Shown here piece after piece: positions 24,589 to 32,763 of a stretch of 64,000 bases of DNA. The position numbers and the translations under genes were made by a program. The notes beneath the pieces were generated by a model, which was not told where the DNA came from, did no database searches, and was given only the letters and a program-made list of their open reading frames with translations. The stretch is from Ligilactobacillus sp900765635 (GTDB taxonomy: Bacteria > Bacillota > Bacilli > Lactobacillales > Lactobacillaceae). The stretch spans positions 1,240,001 to 1,304,000 of the forward strand of contig NZ_CASCJC010000001.1 in NCBI RefSeq assembly GCF_949152225.1. The letters run 5' to 3'. How positions within the stretch are numbered: position 1 is the stretch's first letter; every line of letters begins with the position of its first letter.

Positions 24589-24601
24589 GGGAATTCACCT
24601 C

Positions 24602-24805
24602 TTACTTACTTTCTACTTCACAAATATCACTGATATCGCAATCAAGTGCGATACAGATTTTCAATAAAACTTCGGTCGTAACATTACCATTACGGCCTAA
24701 CTTAGCAATTGAAGCAGCACTGACGCCACTAGCTTTTTGCAGTTCTTTTTTCTTCATGCCACGGTCAATTAATAACTTCCATAACTTGTTATAGCTAATT
24801 TGCAT
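24602..24805 (-). CDS. Cro/CI-type regulator of the restriction operon
   Basis: A 67-residue HTH protein (MKKKELQKASGVSAASIAKL, then VTTEVLLKICIALDCDISDICEV). This is the YozG/Cro-like type often located at the head of type I-like restriction operons. It lies 9 bases after the ABC ATPase stop and just before the methyltransferase genes. It probably tunes expression of the methyltransferase-helicase genes. No operator was found. Confidence 0.8.
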   Translation of the reverse strand: MQISYNKLWKLLIDRGMKKKELQKASGVSAASIAKLGRNGNVTTEVLLKICIALDCDISDICEVESK

Positions 24806-24814
24806 TTGGACCTC

Positions 24815-26182
24815 CTAGACTTCTTTTAAAAATCCCTCTTCATTTTCATAACTAATCATATTGATATCTTCACTTTTAAAATCTATATCACTTGGTAAAT
24901 GATCCGGATTTTCAACAACAATTGTTTGGTACTTCTTGCCTCGTTCTATAAAAAGTTCAAAAATACCATGCTTCATACTTTCATTAGGATTGTCACTGTA
25001 TTTCTCTGATAGCCCCTCAAGTGGTGTATCGATAATTAAAAACTCTGGTTTGTATAAGGCATTCTCATTTATATATTTGCTCAAGGCCATAACTGTAACA
25101 GAATTCAGATATGATCTGAAACCTTTACCATGACTAACTGCTTGCTTTTTACCATTGATCATGATATCAAATGAAGTTTGACCAAAGGTGGCAACATGAT
25201 GCTTAGGATAATTTCCCTTCTCTAACAGAGAATTTAAAATATCACCCATATCAGTATAAAATTTTTCTCCCAACTCTTGTTTGGGCTTGAATTTAACATC
25301 CTTTTCTGGTATTCCTTCCTCAGTCAATTCGTTAATCCTTGATGCCCAATTTTCTAATAAATCGTCAAAGACCCTAACTTGTGACATTACCTCTATCTGT
25401 TCTCGGTAATCCTTCTCAGTCGCTTTTATTTTGTCAAGACGTGGATATAGCTTCTCATTAAGCTCTGTTTGGATTACATTTCGTTCCTTCTCCAGATCAA
25501 CATAATGCTTCTGCAAAGAAAGGTTCTCTTCAGTGAGGCTATCTATTGCTTGCTCAAGATCGTTTAATAAAGCAAGGGTTCTGGAAAGTTCTTTCTGAGC
25601 TGCCTCAACATGCTTAGTTTCATTTTCAACGTTAGTAACTGGCTGCTCACATACTGGACAAAGTAAAGGTTCTTCAATATTCTCAAAAGCAATTTCTCCA
25701 TCAACAATGAAACTTAACCTCTTAATGTCAGAAATATATTGCCCCTTTAGTGACGCATATCTGGATAACGTTACATCTACTGCCACTATCTTGTCATTAA
25801 GCTCGCTCATCTGGTTAAAGCACTCCTTACTTTTAGCGAGCTTGCTTGTCACAAGACCGGATATTTCATCTAATTGTTTACTTAAATTATCCAGTTCCAC
25901 CTGTAGTTCCGTCTTATCCCCACTACTTTTTTGCTTTAGCTGAGCTTTTTTGTGCTCTGCCATTTCAATTTGTCCAGAAATTGTGCCATCAATATTTAAG
26001 GACAGCGAATCTTTCTGATTCCTACCGCCAAAAGCATATTCGATAAACTGAACGATCATAGTCTTTCCATGATTTGATAAGCCTTCAATCAAATTAAAGC
26101 CTTTTGTAAATTTTACGACCGCATCTTCAACGCCATAGCCTTGAACACGCACCAATTTGATGTAAAAAGACAATTCTATCAC
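24815..26182 (-). CDS. ABC-three-component system ATPase (SMC/RecF-like, DUF3732 type)
   Basis: The 455 residues show an ABC ATPase split by a coiled coil. Walker A is GLSNHGKT (34-41), where most SMC proteins have GxNGxGKS. A zinc-hook-like CPVC sits near residue 175 within a long helical region (180-290). The C-terminal half has FLIIDTPLEGLSEKY (Walker B and D-loop) near residue 395. The family belongs to the three-gene ABC-3C conflict systems described by computational analysis. It overlaps the middle-component gene by 4 bases. Confidence 0.8.
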   Translation of the reverse strand: MIELSFYIKLVRVQGYGVEDAVVKFTKGFNLIEGLSNHGKTMIVQFIEYAFGGRNQKDSLSLNIDGTISGQIEMAEHKKAQLKQKSSGDKTELQVELDNLSKQLDEISGLVTSKLAKSKECFNQMSELNDKIVAVDVTLSRYASLKGQYISDIKRLSFIVDGEIAFENIEEPLLCPVCEQPVTNVENETKHVEAAQKELSRTLALLNDLEQAIDSLTEENLSLQKHYVDLEKERNVIQTELNEKLYPRLDKIKATEKDYREQIEVMSQVRVFDDLLENWASRINELTEEGIPEKDVKFKPKQELGEKFYTDMGDILNSLLEKGNYPKHHVATFGQTSFDIMINGKKQAVSHGKGFRSYLNSVTVMALSKYINENALYKPEFLIIDTPLEGLSEKYSDNPNESMKHGIFELFIERGKKYQTIVVENPDHLPSDIDFKSEDINMISYENEEGFLKEV

Positions 26183-26619
26183 CCTACTTTCATACTAAAT
26201 TGTTTGCTAAGTATTGAAAATAATTGTTCATCATCTCTTTTACCAATTAAATCGATTGCCTTTCTTAAAGTCCCTTGATACCTCTCCGCGTAGTCATCAT
26301 TGACCTGATCAATAATTTTTCTTCCGTTGTTTGTTAGCCTGTATGTATATCCTAGGTTTGAGTCATAAAGTTCCTCAGCTAGCTCACACAAGCGTAAGTA
26401 TGCTATCGTCTTATCAATTAACTTTTTTCGAATAGCTATCTCCGAAATATCAAACTGATTGTTGCCATGTAAATTTTCATTTGCAATTTTACAAGCTTTA
26501 CCATAGGTAGACATTAGATCGAGTGCTAATATTTTCAATTTCGTTATTTTTTTGGAATTTTTAAGAATCAATATTACTCGTAATGCTAGTTCAAATCTAC
26601 TATTAAACAACTTCATCAT
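26179..26619 (-). CDS. ABC-three-component system middle component
   Basis: A 146-residue helical protein (FNSRFELALRVILILKNSKK, then YRLTNNGRKIIDQVNDDYAERYQ). It looks like the winged-helix or helical middle component found between the ABC-3C ATPase and the third protein. It overlaps both neighbours (4 bases after, 17 bases before). It probably couples the ATPase to the effector. The second ATG (26616) is an alternative start. Confidence 0.7.
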   Translation of the reverse strand: MMKLFNSRFELALRVILILKNSKKITKLKILALDLMSTYGKACKIANENLHGNNQFDISEIAIRKKLIDKTIAYLRLCELAEELYDSNLGYTYRLTNNGRKIIDQVNDDYAERYQGTLRKAIDLIGKRDDEQLFSILSKQFSMKVG

Positions 26620-27592
26620 AATCCACCTTTACCCACGATTTTATTTTTCCATCATTAACTAAAACATGACATAATCCTTTCTTAGTGTCGTTTCCAAGGA
26701 TGTTATCAATATTTTTCAAATTTGATCTGTCAAGCTGTAAAATAACCACTTGCTGATGAACCTTTTTTAACCTCTTGATACCATCAGTGCCGAAGGCTTC
26801 ATCATGATAAACGGGCTCAATACCTTCATAGACATCCTGTTTCAATAAATCATATTGATCATCAAAATCAACCACCGTATCTCTCAAAGATCGTTCATAC
26901 CAAGCAGCTTCGTTAAAACACCTTTTTTGTCTCTCAAAGTGGCTCTTATAATCGCTATTTTCTATGTTTTCAGCAGTAATATTTTGTTTTCCTTTTTCCG
27001 AGTACGCTTCAAAAAAGGCATAACAATACAGTAGAGTACGTGTTACTTCTAATTCGTTGCTCATTAAGTGTTTAGACACTTTAAAAGAAACTCCGTCAAC
27101 ATTGATTTCTTCTTTATCACGCACATACCTTATATATTGATGAACTCCACTACGAACATCGATTTTTTCCTCCTCACTTTTTTTGAGTGGGGATTTTTTA
27201 TTTTTATTATTTTTTAGATGGTTGCCTGCTTTTAGAGAATCAACCAATAAGTTATAGCATACCCTCCCAACTGTACCTCTATCCATAGGCACTCCAGTAA
27301 GCTTTTTAAGGTCTTTAGCAAGGTTACTTCTACCATCTTCAGAGATATTTTCTTCTATATAATCCGCAAATATGCTTCCTCCGGCTAAATTGTTAAGTAT
27401 TTTTGCAGTCGCGCTTTTTGATAGACCAGTTGCAAAAATAGTTTTGTAAGTTGTATCGGATTTAAACTCATGCATTTTCTCAGTCGTTATAAGGCTGATG
27501 ACTTTTCTAGCTACATCATATCCCGCCGTACCGTCTTTATCCGTCCAGTACTTCTTTAAGATCCCGAGTATTTGATTAAAACACACATCCAT
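26603..27592 (-). CDS. ABC-three-component system protein with C-terminal ABC-3C domain
   Basis: About 330 residues, starting at the ATG at 27592 (GGGTGGA 8 bases upstream; an in-frame TTG at 27610 has no ribosome site). The first 150 residues are helical (YKTIFATGLSKSATAKILNN); the C-terminal part (FERQKRCFNEAAWYERSLRD) is the conserved ABC-3C C-terminal domain. In these systems this is the first component and carries the presumed sensor or effector. No nuclease motif is visible. The gene heads a leftward operon of 8 genes reaching to 14.5 kb. Confidence 0.7.
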   Translation of the reverse strand: MDVCFNQILGILKKYWTDKDGTAGYDVARKVISLITTEKMHEFKSDTTYKTIFATGLSKSATAKILNNLAGGSIFADYIEENISEDGRSNLAKDLKKLTGVPMDRGTVGRVCYNLLVDSLKAGNHLKNNKNKKSPLKKSEEEKIDVRSGVHQYIRYVRDKEEINVDGVSFKVSKHLMSNELEVTRTLLYCYAFFEAYSEKGKQNITAENIENSDYKSHFERQKRCFNEAAWYERSLRDTVVDFDDQYDLLKQDVYEGIEPVYHDEAFGTDGIKRLKKVHQQVVILQLDRSNLKNIDNILGNDTKKGLCHVLVNDGKIKSWVKVDYDEVV

Positions 27593-27859
27593 AAACGTCA
27601 TTCCACCCAATTTGACATTTTTTGTCTAAATCTGACTTTTTCTGGCTGAGGCATTTTTCTTACATTGTTATTATCAAACCATCAGCTAGAGATTAGTGCT
27701 CGGCACCAATGACCCTACACACATTAAATTATAAATGCGTCTGGGTGGATGCTCAATATCAAATTTATGCGTTCGCATATTTTTTTAGCTGTTCGGCATG
27801 GGATAAATGATCATTATCTGTTACTAGCATGCCATCCAAAGTTAATATCATCTTGTAAC

Positions 27860-27969
27860 AAAGCCACTATAAGGCGCTGTTGCAGTACCCAAGCGATTCA
27901 ATCGTTTAGGTTTGTTTAACGCGCTTTTCTAGTGGCTTTTTGCATTCTTTCGATTCCTTCGCTTGGGTA
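27860..27969 (+). promoter_or_regulatory. Interleaved stems (pseudoknot-like leader) before a small ORF
   Basis: Stem A pairs AAAGCCACTATAAGGCGC (27860-27877) with GCGC-TTTTCTAGTGGCTTT (27921-27939), with one mismatch and one bulge, followed by T5. Stem B pairs TACCCAAGCGA (27886-27896) with TCGCTTGGGTA (27959-27969) and extends inward through AATCG/CGATT. The left arm of B is in the loop of A and its right arm lies downstream, so the two are interleaved. The AGGAGG of the gene at 27992 follows within 10 bases. The rest of the gap 27613-27859 shows nothing I recognise. Confidence 0.6.
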
Positions 27970-28361
27970 ATCCAAGTTAGGAGGACTTTTTATGTTGTTT
28001 TTCAAGAAAACAGATTATGAAGTTGTTGCTAAGCAAGATGGTGAATTCACTGTTCGAATTAAGGGAAAACCTGGTCAAACCATTACCGTTGGTGAAGTCA
28101 TTCTTGATCTCAATAATGATCAGTACAATTCTGACCACCGCTTCTATCGTCACCAAGACTCGTTCTTCCAATCACCATCTGATGAAGAAGGCGTCGAAAA
28201 TGATTCATTCAGTAGTCTAGCAGACCGGGTATCAATTGAAGTTACTTCAACTTATGGCACAGAGGCAATTCTTGATCAGTTAATTGCTCAAGAGAATGAG
28301 AAACTAGTTCGCCTCCTGATAGAAAAAATCACCATCTTCAAAAGCAAAATTGAATTTACTT

Positions 28362-29869
28362 GGTTGTATAATATTTAGGACTGATAATGTAAAATTTTTT
28401 TGCATTACGGTCCTTCTTTTATTTTCTCCATTTTTACGGCAAAATAAAAGAGATGGCCCACAACGCCAATCTAATTAAAGAAAGGACACCATCTCTATGG
28501 ATAATAATATCAAACTTTTACTTGGAATTACAGACCCTAATTTAACTATTGACCCTAAATATCAATATACTTCGTATATTGAAGAAAAAATTATTAAAAA
28601 TAGTAAGGCTTTGCTCTGTCATCTATATTTGTCTTACCCTATGTATTGCCCTAATTGTAAAGCATTGATGTTACATAACGGCACTAAAGTAGTTAATAAT
28701 ATTCATCTTTCTTCTGCTGGTAAAAAGCTTGTGCTTTCTATAAGAAAACAGAAGTATCTGTGTCCTGAGTGCAAAAAGACTGCGACAGCTAAATTTAAAG
28801 ATACTAACTATCATGATCATTTTTCTAATGCTGTTAAAGCCAAACTTGTACGTGATTTAAGTCTATCCAGACCTATGTGTGAAATTGCTGCGGACTCTTT
28901 TACATCTTCAAACACAATTATTAGATCTTTAGAGAATGTAGAAAATAATTTTAAAGTCAATTGTAACTGGCTTCCTAGTCACTTATCCTTAGATGACTTC
29001 AAATCTGGTAAAAGATTTTCATCTAGTGGTATGAGTATGTGTTTAATCAACGCAGTCAATCATCGGATTATAGATATAATTCCTGAAAGAAATAATAAAT
29101 TCCTTAGGAATTATTTCATTCAATATAGTTACAAAGCTAGATTATCAGTAATGACTATAACTGTTGACTTATATGCACCTTACCGCAGTTTGATTAAGGA
29201 GCTATTCCCTAATGCATTTATTATTGCAGATAAATTTCATGTGGTTACACAGGCATATACAGCTATGAATAAAATTAGAATTAGGGTTATGAAAGAATAT
29301 GGAGCTGGAACCCATGAGTATCGAGCTTTGAAACGTTTTTGGAAACTACTTCTAAAAAATCAAGATGATGTTGATTATCATCGATATTATCCAAGGATAA
29401 ATTTTAAATACGCTGAATTAAGCGATTCTGAAGTTTTAGATCGTTTATTTGATATGTCTTCTGAATTGAAAACAGCCTATGAATATTATCAGTTACTTCT
29501 ACAAATGTACCGTAAAAACAGTTGTCAATTACTAAATTTATTAACTGATACAGTTTCTTGGAATCCTCCACCAGAAATGAGACAAGCTTTAAAAACTATC
29601 AAGAAGCATAAGGCAGAAATAGAAAATAGTTTTGTTTTACCTAGACTTACCAATGGTCCTATTGAAGGCGTCAATAATCACATTAAAGTAATTAAGCGTA
29701 TAGCCTATGGCTATAATAATTTTAAGCATTTTAGACTCAGGATTCTGCTTTCGCTAAAAAATAATGTAATTTTCTTCTCCACCTAAAACAAAAAAACTAT
29801 TAGACTTCCATCTAATAGTTTAAAAATAATAATTAAAATTTTGGCATCAGTCCTTTTTGACAAAGAACC
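28362..29869 (+). mobile_element. ISL3-family insertion sequence (intact copy)
   Basis: The 1,508-bp element has ends GGTTGTATAATATTTAGGAC (left) and, inverted, GGTTCTTTGTCAAAAAGGAC (right). It is bordered by the perfect 8-bp duplication ATTTACTT at 28354-28361 and 29870-29877. It disrupts the small ORF at 27992. A decayed near-identical copy lies at 55622-57129. Confidence 0.92.
28497..29786 (+). CDS. ISL3-family transposase
   Basis: An intact 429-residue transposase. It has the N-terminal zinc finger of the family (MYCPNCKALM and YLCPECKKT) and the catalytic region with LSLDDFK, TVDLYAPYRSLIKELFPNA and EGVNNHIKVIKRIAYGYNNF. The GAAAGGA site precedes the ATG. Comparison with the copy at 55757 shows this one keeps the tryptophan codon in KRFWKLLL and the correct frame before PPEMRQAL, so it is the likely active source. 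Confidence 0.92.
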   Translation: MDNNIKLLLGITDPNLTIDPKYQYTSYIEEKIIKNSKALLCHLYLSYPMYCPNCKALMLHNGTKVVNNIHLSSAGKKLVLSIRKQKYLCPECKKTATAKFKDTNYHDHFSNAVKAKLVRDLSLSRPMCEIAADSFTSSNTIIRSLENVENNFKVNCNWLPSHLSLDDFKSGKRFSSSGMSMCLINAVNHRIIDIIPERNNKFLRNYFIQYSYKARLSVMTITVDLYAPYRSLIKELFPNAFIIADKFHVVTQAYTAMNKIRIRVMKEYGAGTHEYRALKRFWKLLLKNQDDVDYHRYYPRINFKYAELSDSEVLDRLFDMSSELKTAYEYYQLLLQMYRKNSCQLLNLLTDTVSWNPPPEMRQALKTIKKHKAEIENSFVLPRLTNGPIEGVNNHIKVIKRIAYGYNNFKHFRLRILLSLKNNVIFFST

Positions 29870-29924
29870 ATTTACTTTCAAGGATGGTGAAGTGATTACA
29901 ATTAAAGCATAGCCGTTTAATCTC

Positions 29925-29954
29925 GCACTCAGTCAATTTGGCTGGGTGCTTTTT
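29925..29954 (+). terminator. Terminator of the ISL3-split ORF
   Basis: GCACTCAGTC (29925-29934) pairs with GGCTGGGTGC (29940-29949) including G-U pairs, followed by TTTTTGGTTTT. It originally closed the gene starting at 27992. Confidence 0.8.
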
Positions 29955-29960
29955 GGTTTT

Positions 29961-30300
29961 GTGGGAACCTATCACTACTAACTATGGAAACAGGTCAACG
30001 TGGCTTGTGGGAACATATCAACTTTATTCAATCACCCTGTTTGTGTAAACCGATCACCCCGAAATTAAGCCAATTTTGAAGGTCGTCTGTGGGAGCATAT
30101 CACCACTTAAGAGAAGACTATTAAATCAAGGCTTCTAACTTGGTAACAAAAAAGTGTGTCTATCTGTGGGAACTGGTCACGAATAGATACACATTTCGTA
30201 ATTTTATAAATGCCTTAACAGCGCCGTTTCTGGCACCCTACTTTTTCCGCTCAAGGACTGTCACGCTCTCGACGTGTGCCGTTTGTGGGAACTGGTCAAC
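29961..30300 (-). repeat. Ladder of seven degenerate copies of the rlmCD 3'-end motif
   Basis: A 16-mer related to GTGGGAACATATCAAC begins at 29961, 29984, 30007, 30043, 30089, 30166 and 30285; the last is inside rlmCD, where it encodes VDQFPQ. Read leftward, the others give DRFPQ, VDLFP, VDMFPQ, GDRFTQTG, GDMLPQT and DQFPQ. The spacings grow toward the gene: 23, 23, 36, 46, 77, 119. These look like tail remnants left by successive integrations at the rlmCD 3' end. Confidence 0.6.
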
Positions 30301-31614
30301 GGGTTGTAATGGAGCACTGACGTGATAGCCTTTTTCCATGAAGCTTTGCAAATCACGCACCAAGGTGGCTGGATTGCAACTGACATAGACAATTTTTTGT
30401 GGCTGCATCTGTGTTGCACTTGTTATCAAGCTTTCCGTTAAGCCTTTGCGTGGAGGATCAACCACAATTACATCGGGTTTAATACCTTGTTTTTGCCAAG
30501 TCGCCATCCAATCTTCGGCATTACCAACTTCAAATTCAATATTAGCCAAACCATTTAGCTTAGCATTTTGTTTAGCATCTTCAATCGCTTGTTCCACAAT
30601 TTCTACGCCATACACTTTTTTAGCATGTTTAGCGAGGTTTAGCGAAATTGTGCCAATCCCACAATATGCATCGATCACGGTTTCTTGGCCACTCAAGCCG
30701 GCTTGTTCAATCGCCAAATTATACAATTTTTCAGTTTGTGTTGGATTAACTTGGTAAAATGATTGGGCCGAGATTTTAAACTTCAAGCCATTTAGCTCAT
30801 CGATAATTTCATTTTTACCGGCAAGATTTTGTGTAGTTTCGCCTAAAATAACATTAGTCTTGGCTGAATTGATATTTTGCAAAACACCGACCACATCTGG
30901 ACAAGTTGCCATAATTTCTTGAGCGATTTGTTGGGCGTCTCTTAGCTTAGCACTTCTAGTCACCAAAACGACCAAGACTTCCTTAGAATAATAGCCTCTT
31001 CGCACCATCAAATGCCGTAACGTCCCTTGATGCTTTTCTTCATCATATGCACTGATACCATGTTTTTGTAAGATTTCACAGCAGACCTGTAAAACCTCAT
31101 CAATCCGTTGATCTTGAATCAAGAAATCTTTCAAAGCGACAAATTTATGACTGCCTTTTCTAAAAAAGCCGGTTGCCAATTTACCATCAACCATCCGTAC
31201 GGGAACTTGAGCCTTATTGCGATAATGCAGTGGCTCGCTCATTCCTAGCGTTGGAGCGACTTCTAAGTCTTCTAAGTGCGCTTTTTTTAACAAATCAACC
31301 ACTAATTTACGTTTAAACTTCAACTGTTCAGCATAAGCCAAATGTTGCAGTGGGGCAATCCCTGTTTGCGTGTAGGCATTGCCGTTGCCTTCCACACGGG
31401 CAGGACTTTTAGTTATCCACTCTACCACTTTAGCAAAACCATAATTTTTATTGGTCTTTAAGACATGTAAGACCACTTCTTCACCAGGTAAAGCAGCTTG
31501 CACAAACAATGGGTAACCCTCTACTTTAGCTACACCCATTCCTTCATAAGTCAAATCCGCAATCGTTGCCGTAATCTTTTGATTTTTTTGGACTGGTAAT
31601 TTTACTTTTGCCAT
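30238..31614 (-). CDS. rlmCD: 23S rRNA (uracil-5)-methyltransferase RlmCD/RumA type
   Basis: About 458 residues from the ATG at 31614 (GAGGAG site); the longer frame from 31656 has no site. An N-terminal TRAM domain (KNQKITATIADLTYEGMGVA) is followed by the methyltransferase domain with QSFYQVNPTQTEKLY, motif I DAYCGIGTISLNLA, VVDPPRKGL and the catalytic cysteine in KIVYVSCNPATLVRDL. It makes 5-methyluridine in 23S rRNA. The C-terminus VDQFPQTAHVESVTVLERKK matches the scars found further left. It is the last gene of the gat-dagK run and sits at the boundary with the accessory region. Confidence 0.92.
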   Translation of the reverse strand: MAKVKLPVQKNQKITATIADLTYEGMGVAKVEGYPLFVQAALPGEEVVLHVLKTNKNYGFAKVVEWITKSPARVEGNGNAYTQTGIAPLQHLAYAEQLKFKRKLVVDLLKKAHLEDLEVAPTLGMSEPLHYRNKAQVPVRMVDGKLATGFFRKGSHKFVALKDFLIQDQRIDEVLQVCCEILQKHGISAYDEEKHQGTLRHLMVRRGYYSKEVLVVLVTRSAKLRDAQQIAQEIMATCPDVVGVLQNINSAKTNVILGETTQNLAGKNEIIDELNGLKFKISAQSFYQVNPTQTEKLYNLAIEQAGLSGQETVIDAYCGIGTISLNLAKHAKKVYGVEIVEQAIEDAKQNAKLNGLANIEFEVGNAEDWMATWQKQGIKPDVIVVDPPRKGLTESLITSATQMQPQKIVYVSCNPATLVRDLQSFMEKGYHVSAPLQPVDQFPQTAHVESVTVLERKK

Positions 31615-31645
31615 TATTTTCTCCTCAACGTTCATTTTGCCAAAC

Positions 31646-31674
31646 AAAAAAGCCAAGCATCTGCTTAGCTTTTT
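31646..31674 (-). terminator. Terminator between dagK and rlmCD
   Basis: AAAAAGCCAAGCA pairs with TGCTTAGCTTTTT across a 2-base loop with one mismatch. On the minus strand it ends in TTTTTT, after the dagK stop and before the rlmCD start. Confidence 0.8.
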
Positions 31675-31728
31675 GCTTGCAGCTCCATGATAAAGTATAG
31701 CATATTGCTAAGAATTCATCATCAAAGC

Positions 31729-32733
31729 TTAGTTTTGTTCTTCAAAATTTGTTTCATTCAAGTTTTCGACTTCTTTAAAGAAATTTTCTTTAAAGTCATC
31801 TGGAGTAGCCGTAATTGCTTGATCTGGAATTGCATCGGTGTTAGCAAACATTTCGATATGTTGCTTGTAATTTTTAAAAGTCATCGGTGCATCCCCACCG
31901 TATTCGCCATCGATATTAATCATCATTTTTTCATCAACCGGCTTTGCGACTACCTTAGAGGTCTTAACATATAAGATGCGTGGATCATTAATATGTTTAC
32001 CACCATTTAAGACCATCGCAATCAGCTGGACAATTTCTACCAGGTTACTAGTTTTAACCACAATTAAGGTAAATTTGCCATCATCAAGCGAAGCGTCTGG
32101 CACGATTTGCTCAAAGCCTCCAACCGAATTAGTCAAGGCTAAAAAAAACATCGAAGCCTTCCCATCGTAAACCCCATCATCATACTCGATATGCATATTG
32201 ATTGGCTTAATACGTGGTAACAATTCAGCACCTTTAGCCAAATAAGCTAGATAGCCAAACAACGATTTAAGTTGTGAAGGCACCGAATAAGTCAACTCGG
32301 TTAATAAGCCACCAGCAGCGATATTAACGAAATAAGTTTCGCCCGCCTTACCAATATCCATCTTAACCGTTTGTCCTTTAGCAATCACCTTAGCCGCTTC
32401 AATTGGATTTTCGCGGGGAATCTTTAAGGCCCGCGCATAATCATTGGTCGTCCCAGCTGGGATAATCCCGACTTTAGGCCGATGCTTTAACGGTGCAATC
32501 CCGTTAACCACCTCATTAATCGTGCCATCGCCACCGGCTGCAATAATCAGATTAAAACCGTCTTTAGCAGCTCGCATAGCCTCGTTTTTAGCGGAATCTG
32601 GTTCTGGAGTCGTTGCAAAAGCACTTGTTTCATACCCAGCATTTTCTAAAATATTCAAAATGTCAACCAAGTCGTTTTTCATGGCTTCTCTACCAGAAGT
32701 CGGGTTATAAATAATGCGACAACGCTTTTTCAT
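31729..32733 (-). CDS. dagK: Diacylglycerol kinase (DagK/DgkB family)
   Basis: A 334-residue lipid kinase with NPTSGRE near residue 10 and the ATP-binding GGDGTINEVVNGIAPL near 67-82, then GIIPAGTTNDYARAL. It returns diacylglycerol from lipoteichoic acid synthesis to phosphatidate at the membrane. Length and motifs are normal. It follows gatB by about 30 bases and is probably in the gatCAB operon, an arrangement common in Lactobacillales and staphylococci. Confidence 0.92.
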   Translation of the reverse strand: MKKRCRIIYNPTSGREAMKNDLVDILNILENAGYETSAFATTPEPDSAKNEAMRAAKDGFNLIIAAGGDGTINEVVNGIAPLKHRPKVGIIPAGTTNDYARALKIPRENPIEAAKVIAKGQTVKMDIGKAGETYFVNIAAGGLLTELTYSVPSQLKSLFGYLAYLAKGAELLPRIKPINMHIEYDDGVYDGKASMFFLALTNSVGGFEQIVPDASLDDGKFTLIVVKTSNLVEIVQLIAMVLNGGKHINDPRILYVKTSKVVAKPVDEKMMINIDGEYGGDAPMTFKNYKQHIEMFANTDAIPDQAITATPDDFKENFFKEVENLNETNFEEQN

Positions 32734-32763
32734 CTTAAATTCCTCTACTTGTACTTTAAAATT

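Larger units (their letters stand above)
27992..29912 (+). pseudogene. Small unknown ORF split by ISL3
   Basis: The first part (27992-28361) encodes MLFFKKTDYEVVAKQDGEFT, then VRIKGKPGQTITVGEVILDL and a C-terminal helical stretch. After removing the ISL3 element and one copy of the 8-bp duplication the frame resumes at 29878 and gives EFTFKDGEVITIKA and a stop at 29912, about 134 residues in all. The unbroken protein would be soluble and acidic, with beta-rich ends. No family is known to me. A terminator (29925-29954) follows. The leader has a pseudoknot-like structure. Confidence 0.75.

Noticed and set aside
29961..30300. The repeated 16-mers could suggest a CRISPR array or iterons of an origin.
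   Set aside because: Spacing is irregular and the copies are degenerate and translate as the rlmCD tail; no cas or rep gene is nearby.
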